This document shows, one piece after another, positions 26,376-32,478 of a stretch of DNA of 32,478 nucleotides. Numbering within the stretch: position 1 is the stretch's first letter; the number at the start of each line of letters is the position of its first letter. Origin of the DNA: an uncultured Oscillospiraceae bacterium (GTDB lineage Bacteria > Bacillota > Clostridia > Oscillospirales > Oscillospiraceae); the NCBI GenBank assembly GCA_934675115.1, contig CAKUPH010000016.1, forward strand, positions 1-32,478, read 5' to 3'. The position numbers and the translations under genes were made by a program. The notes beneath the pieces were generated by a model. That model was given only the letters and a program-made list of their open reading frames with translations. It ran no database searches and was not told the origin of the DNA.

Positions 26376-27380
26376 ATGGATATGATGAATATGCTGGCGG
26401 AGCTGACCGCCGCCTTCGGCCCCTCCGGGGCGGAAAAGAACGTTGCCGCGGTCATTGAGAAGTATGCCGCCAACTACTGCGACGAGGTGCGCCGCGATAC
26501 GCTGGGCAACCTCATCTGTCACAAGAAGGGCAGCGGCCCCCGGGTCATGTTCTCAGCCCATATGGACTCCATCGGTCTGGTCGCCACCCACATCGACGAG
26601 GATGGCTTCATCCACGTGGGTGCTGTGGGCGGCGTTGCGCCGCTGCGGGTGCTGCACACCCCTGTGCGCTTTCAGAACGGTACCTGCGGCGTGGTCTGTG
26701 CCCCGGCGGACGTTGAGCTTGCCAAGCTCAAGGCTGCCGACCTGCTGATTGATATCGGCGCCGCCAGCAGGGATGAGGCCGCCCGCTTGGTTCAGGTGGG
26801 CGACGTGGCGGTATACAACACCAAGACCGCCGACATCTGCGGCCGGATCACCTCCCCCTACACGGACAACCGTGTGTCCTGCCTTGTGCTGCTCATGGCC
26901 ATGGCCAAGCTGGGCCAGACGGAAAACGACCTGTACTTCGTATTCTCCGTTCAGGAGGAGGTCGGTATCCGCGGCGCAAAGACAGCTGCTTGGGGCGTTG
27001 ACCCTGATTACGGCATTGCCGTGGATGTGACCGCCGCCGATGACCAGCCGGGCAGCAAGCATCTGGTGAGCAGCAAGCTGGGCGGCGGCGCGGCCGTGAA
27101 GGTGATGGACGGCTCCGTGATCTGTCATCCCGCCGTGGTGGAACGGCTCATGAAGCTGGCGGAGGAAAAGGGTATCAAGGCCCAGCGGGATGTGATCCGG
27201 CACGGCGGCACCGATGCCGGAGCCATCCACCTCACCCGGGGCGGCGTGTATACCGGCGGCATTTCCATCCCCTGCCGCTATGTTCACTCCCCCATGGAAA
27301 TGGTGGACAAGAATGACGTCAAAGCCTGTGCCGATCTGGTCGCCGCATTCGCGGAAACCAAGCTGGAGAAAGAGTGTTAA
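26376..27380 (+). CDS. M42-family metallopeptidase, third of three
   Basis: A 334-residue M42 peptidase with H62 and D64 (AHMDSIG), D164 (PYTDNR), E194/E195 (VQEEVGIRGA), D217 (AVDVTAAD) and the late His in RYVHSPME. The DDR motif of the other two copies reads TDNR here; the metal-bridging Asp is kept and the neighbour is Asn. GAGGAGGTAA gives the strongest ribosome binding site of the three. The protein may have a different specificity or join a mixed complex with its paralogues. It is followed, with a few bases of overlap or gap, by a PLP enzyme. Confidence 0.93.
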   Translation: MDMMNMLAELTAAFGPSGAEKNVAAVIEKYAANYCDEVRRDTLGNLICHKKGSGPRVMFSAHMDSIGLVATHIDEDGFIHVGAVGGVAPLRVLHTPVRFQNGTCGVVCAPADVELAKLKAADLLIDIGAASRDEAARLVQVGDVAVYNTKTADICGRITSPYTDNRVSCLVLLMAMAKLGQTENDLYFVFSVQEEVGIRGAKTAAWGVDPDYGIAVDVTAADDQPGSKHLVSSKLGGGAAVKVMDGSVICHPAVVERLMKLAEEKGIKAQRDVIRHGGTDAGAIHLTRGGVYTGGISIPCRYVHSPMEMVDKNDVKACADLVAAFAETKLEKEC

Positions 27381-27385
27381 GTAAT

Positions 27386-28636
27386 ATGCCTTTGCAGATT
27401 TCCGAGCGAGTCCGCCTGCTTGCGGAGCAGGCGGAGGCCGCCCTTTCCGAGCAGTTTTCCCGCATCGACTCCATCGCGGAGTACAACACCCACCGGGTGC
27501 TGGCCGCCTTCCGGGAGCACCGGGTGGCGGAGAGCTATTTTGCCGGCACCACCGGCTACGGCTATGACGATCTGGGTCGGGATCAGCTGGACCTCATCTA
27601 CGCCGACCTCTTCGGCACGGAGGACGCGCTGGTGCGCGTCGGCTTTGTCAACGGCACCCACGCCATCTCCTCCGCGCTGTACGGCGTGCTCCGGCCCGGC
27701 GACGTGCTGGTGTCCGCCGTCGGCGCACCCTACGACACCCTTCTGGGCGTGATCGGCGTGGTGGACAAGGGCCCCGGCTCCCTGAAAGACTTCGGCGTGG
27801 GCTACCGTCAGGTAGACCTCACGCCGGATGATCAGCCCGATCTTGAGGGCCTTGCCGCCGCGGTCCGGGAGAAAAACGTCAAGGCCGTCCTCATCCAGCG
27901 TTCCAAGGGCTACGCCACCCGGGCGTCCCTGTCGGTGGACGAGATCGGCAAAATGTGCGAGATCATCCGGGCCAACAATCCGAACGCCGCCATTCTGGTG
28001 GACAACTGCTACGGCGAGTTCGTAGAGCGTCAGGAGCCCCCCCATGTGGGCGCGGATCTGGTGGTCGGCTCCCTCATCAAGAACCCCGGCGGCGGCCTTG
28101 CCCCCACCGGAGCCTATCTGGCGGGCCGTCACGACCTCATCGAGGGCGCAGCCATGCGCCTGACCTGCCCGGGCATCGGCAAGGAGTGCGGCGCCACGCT
28201 GGGCAATAACCGCCTGCTGTATCAGGGCCTGTTCATGGCCCCCCACACCGTGGCACAGGCGGTAAAGACCGCCGTGTTCGGCGCCAAGATCATGGAGCTG
28301 CTGGGCTACCGCACCGAACCGACCTCCGACGCCGTCCGGCACGACATCATCCAGATGATCCATTTGGGCAGCCCGGACGCCGTGGTGCGCTTCTGCAAAG
28401 GCATCCAATCCGGCGCGCCGGTGGACTCCTACGTGACACCGGAGCCGTGGGATATGCCGGGGTACGACAGCCAGGTCATCATGGCGGCCGGGGCGTTCAT
28501 TCAGGGCGCATCCATCGAGCTTTCCGCCGACGCCCCCATGCGGGAGCCGTACACCGTCTATATGCAGGGCGGCCTTACCTATGAATCCGGCAAGGCCGGG
28601 ATCATGCTGGCGGTGGAGGAGCTTCTGAAGGCCTGA
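27386..28636 (+). CDS. PLP-dependent methionine gamma-lyase-like protein (YnbB/aluminium-resistance family)
   Basis: A 416-residue fold-type I PLP protein. The likely cofactor lysine is in SLIKNPGGG, and the family blocks STGYGYDD-like TTGYGYDDLGRD, VGFVNGTHAI and DNCYGEFVE are clear. It is usually annotated methionine gamma-lyase family or aluminium-resistance protein; the reaction has not been established for this clade, so I do not assign one. Two starts are possible: ATG 27386 (chosen, matches the family N-terminus ISERVRLLAEQAE) or GTG 27374, four codons earlier, overlapping the previous stop with GGAG upstream. It shares the operon with the M42 genes, which might point to amino-acid turnover. 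Confidence 0.88.
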   Translation: MPLQISERVRLLAEQAEAALSEQFSRIDSIAEYNTHRVLAAFREHRVAESYFAGTTGYGYDDLGRDQLDLIYADLFGTEDALVRVGFVNGTHAISSALYGVLRPGDVLVSAVGAPYDTLLGVIGVVDKGPGSLKDFGVGYRQVDLTPDDQPDLEGLAAAVREKNVKAVLIQRSKGYATRASLSVDEIGKMCEIIRANNPNAAILVDNCYGEFVERQEPPHVGADLVVGSLIKNPGGGLAPTGAYLAGRHDLIEGAAMRLTCPGIGKECGATLGNNRLLYQGLFMAPHTVAQAVKTAVFGAKIMELLGYRTEPTSDAVRHDIIQMIHLGSPDAVVRFCKGIQSGAPVDSYVTPEPWDMPGYDSQVIMAAGAFIQGASIELSADAPMREPYTVYMQGGLTYESGKAGIMLAVEELLKA

Positions 28637-28665
28637 CATAGGTCAGGCCCGCCAAGGCATACAGT
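28636..28665 (+). promoter_or_regulatory. Sigma-E-like promoter of yunB
   Basis: CATACAGT (28658-28665) is a full match to the sigma-E -10. About 15 bases upstream, ACATAGG (28636-28642) is only a partial -35. The -35 lies in the hairpin GGCCTGAC-ATAG-GTCAGGCC (28630-28649), which has no T-run and is not a clear terminator. Confidence 0.55.
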
Positions 28666-28685
28666 TGCCTGAAGGGGGTGACTGT

Positions 28686-32156
<3,471 letters not shown>

Positions 32157-32158
32157 GC

Positions 32159-32191
32159 AAAAGCTCCTCCGCGTCCGCGGAGGAGCTTTTT
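32159..32191. terminator. Bidirectional terminator between the MBL gene and cotJC
   Basis: AAAAGCTCCTCCGCG (32159-32173) pairs with CGCGGAGGAGCTTTT (32176-32190), giving a long stem with A/T runs on both sides. It serves the converging genes. Confidence 0.93.
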
Positions 32192-32211
32192 GCATTTGAA
32201 CTTACGAAAAG

Positions 32212-32478
32212 TTACTTGTCGAAGGCGGGATTAGATAGGTAAATATTCTTCTGGTTCATTTTTTCCTTCGCGAGCTCCACAGCTTCGCCAAACCGCTGGA
32301 AATGAACGATCTCCCGCTCCCGCAGGAAACGGATTACATCAGTCACGTCCGGATCATCGGACAGGCGGAGAATGTTGTCATAGGTCAGCCGGGCCTTTTG
32401 TTCTGCTGCCATATCTTCCGTCAGGTCCGCGATCACGTCGCCCGTCACCTGCATGGTGGAGGCAGACCAGGGGTAACC
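32212..32478 (-). CDS. cotJC: Manganese catalase family protein, CotJC-like (C-terminal part, cut by the window end)
   Basis: Only the last 88 residues are in the window. They read in frame from the edge as GYPWSAST then MQVTGDVIADLTEDMAAEQK, with FLREREIVHFQRFGEA further on. This is the ferritin-like four-helix core of manganese catalases; the E/H residues in AAEQKAR and REREIVHFQRF match the family's metal-binding helices. CotJC proteins are spore-coat manganese catalases in Bacillus and Clostridia. The internal ATG at 32454 is not the start, since homology continues past it. Whether cotJA and cotJB lie beyond the edge cannot be seen. Confidence 0.88.
   Translation of the reverse strand, partial: GYPWSASTMQVTGDVIADLTEDMAAEQKARLTYDNILRLSDDPDVTDVIRFLREREIVHFQRFGEAVELAKEKMNQKNIYLSNPAFDK

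Noticed and set aside
25134..26522. A 462-codon minus-strand frame over the M42 genes
   Set aside because: It is the complement of two clear M42 genes, with low-complexity composition and no ribosome binding site or domain.

Overview
The window looks like a chromosomal segment of a spore-forming, strictly anaerobic, high-GC member of Clostridia, most likely an Oscillospiraceae-type gut bacterium. Evidence: dense same-strand gene packing with ATGA overlaps, strong GGAGG-type ribosome binding sites, a spore-coat core (spoVM, sipL, spoIVA), yunB and a CotJC-like manganese catalase, a bacterial class A RNase P RNA, and a biosynthetic thiolase typical of butyrate producers. This placement is inference; no 16S gene is present.

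Layout. 1-1408: the end of the PASTA Ser/Thr kinase PrkC and rsgA, the conserved prkC-rsgA neighbourhood. 1479-4762: a spore-coat basement block, made of a 23-codon spoVM micro-gene, sipL and spoIVA; sipL and spoIVA each carry a near-identical sigma-E-like promoter. 4807-9504: a LysR regulator followed at once by two short-chain dehydrogenases and a 648-residue Old Yellow Enzyme-type Fe-S flavoenzyme, ending in a strong bidirectional terminator; it looks like a small reductive pathway for an unknown substrate. 9507-13118: a Crp/Fnr regulator (minus strand) divergent from leuC-leuD-leuB, with a Crp-type palindrome in the shared region. 13117-18036: coaX, an aspartate-type aminotransferase, a DUF1858 CxxC protein, trmK-nif3 and yebC, mostly with clear sigma-A promoters and terminators.

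18100-20760 looks accessory: a lone terminus resembling an IS21-family end, then an XRE-type HTH gene divergent from an atypical small protein kinase and a membrane protein with a zinc ribbon and a beta-helix. This three-gene set is the best candidate here for an undescribed signalling system. 20900-22248 is a highly expressed thiolase. 22282-22822 is rnpB on the minus strand, whose promoter shares its -35 region with the divergent murD promoter. 22914-32156 is a long same-strand run: murD, three tandem M42 metallopeptidases, a PLP enzyme of the methionine gamma-lyase-like family, yunB (with its own sigma-E-like -10), ligA and an MBL-fold hydrolase. The window closes in the 3' part of a minus-strand CotJC/manganese catalase gene.

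Four separate places carry sigma-E-like CATA-type -10 boxes, all in front of mother-cell sporulation genes, which supports both the promoter calls and the gene identities.
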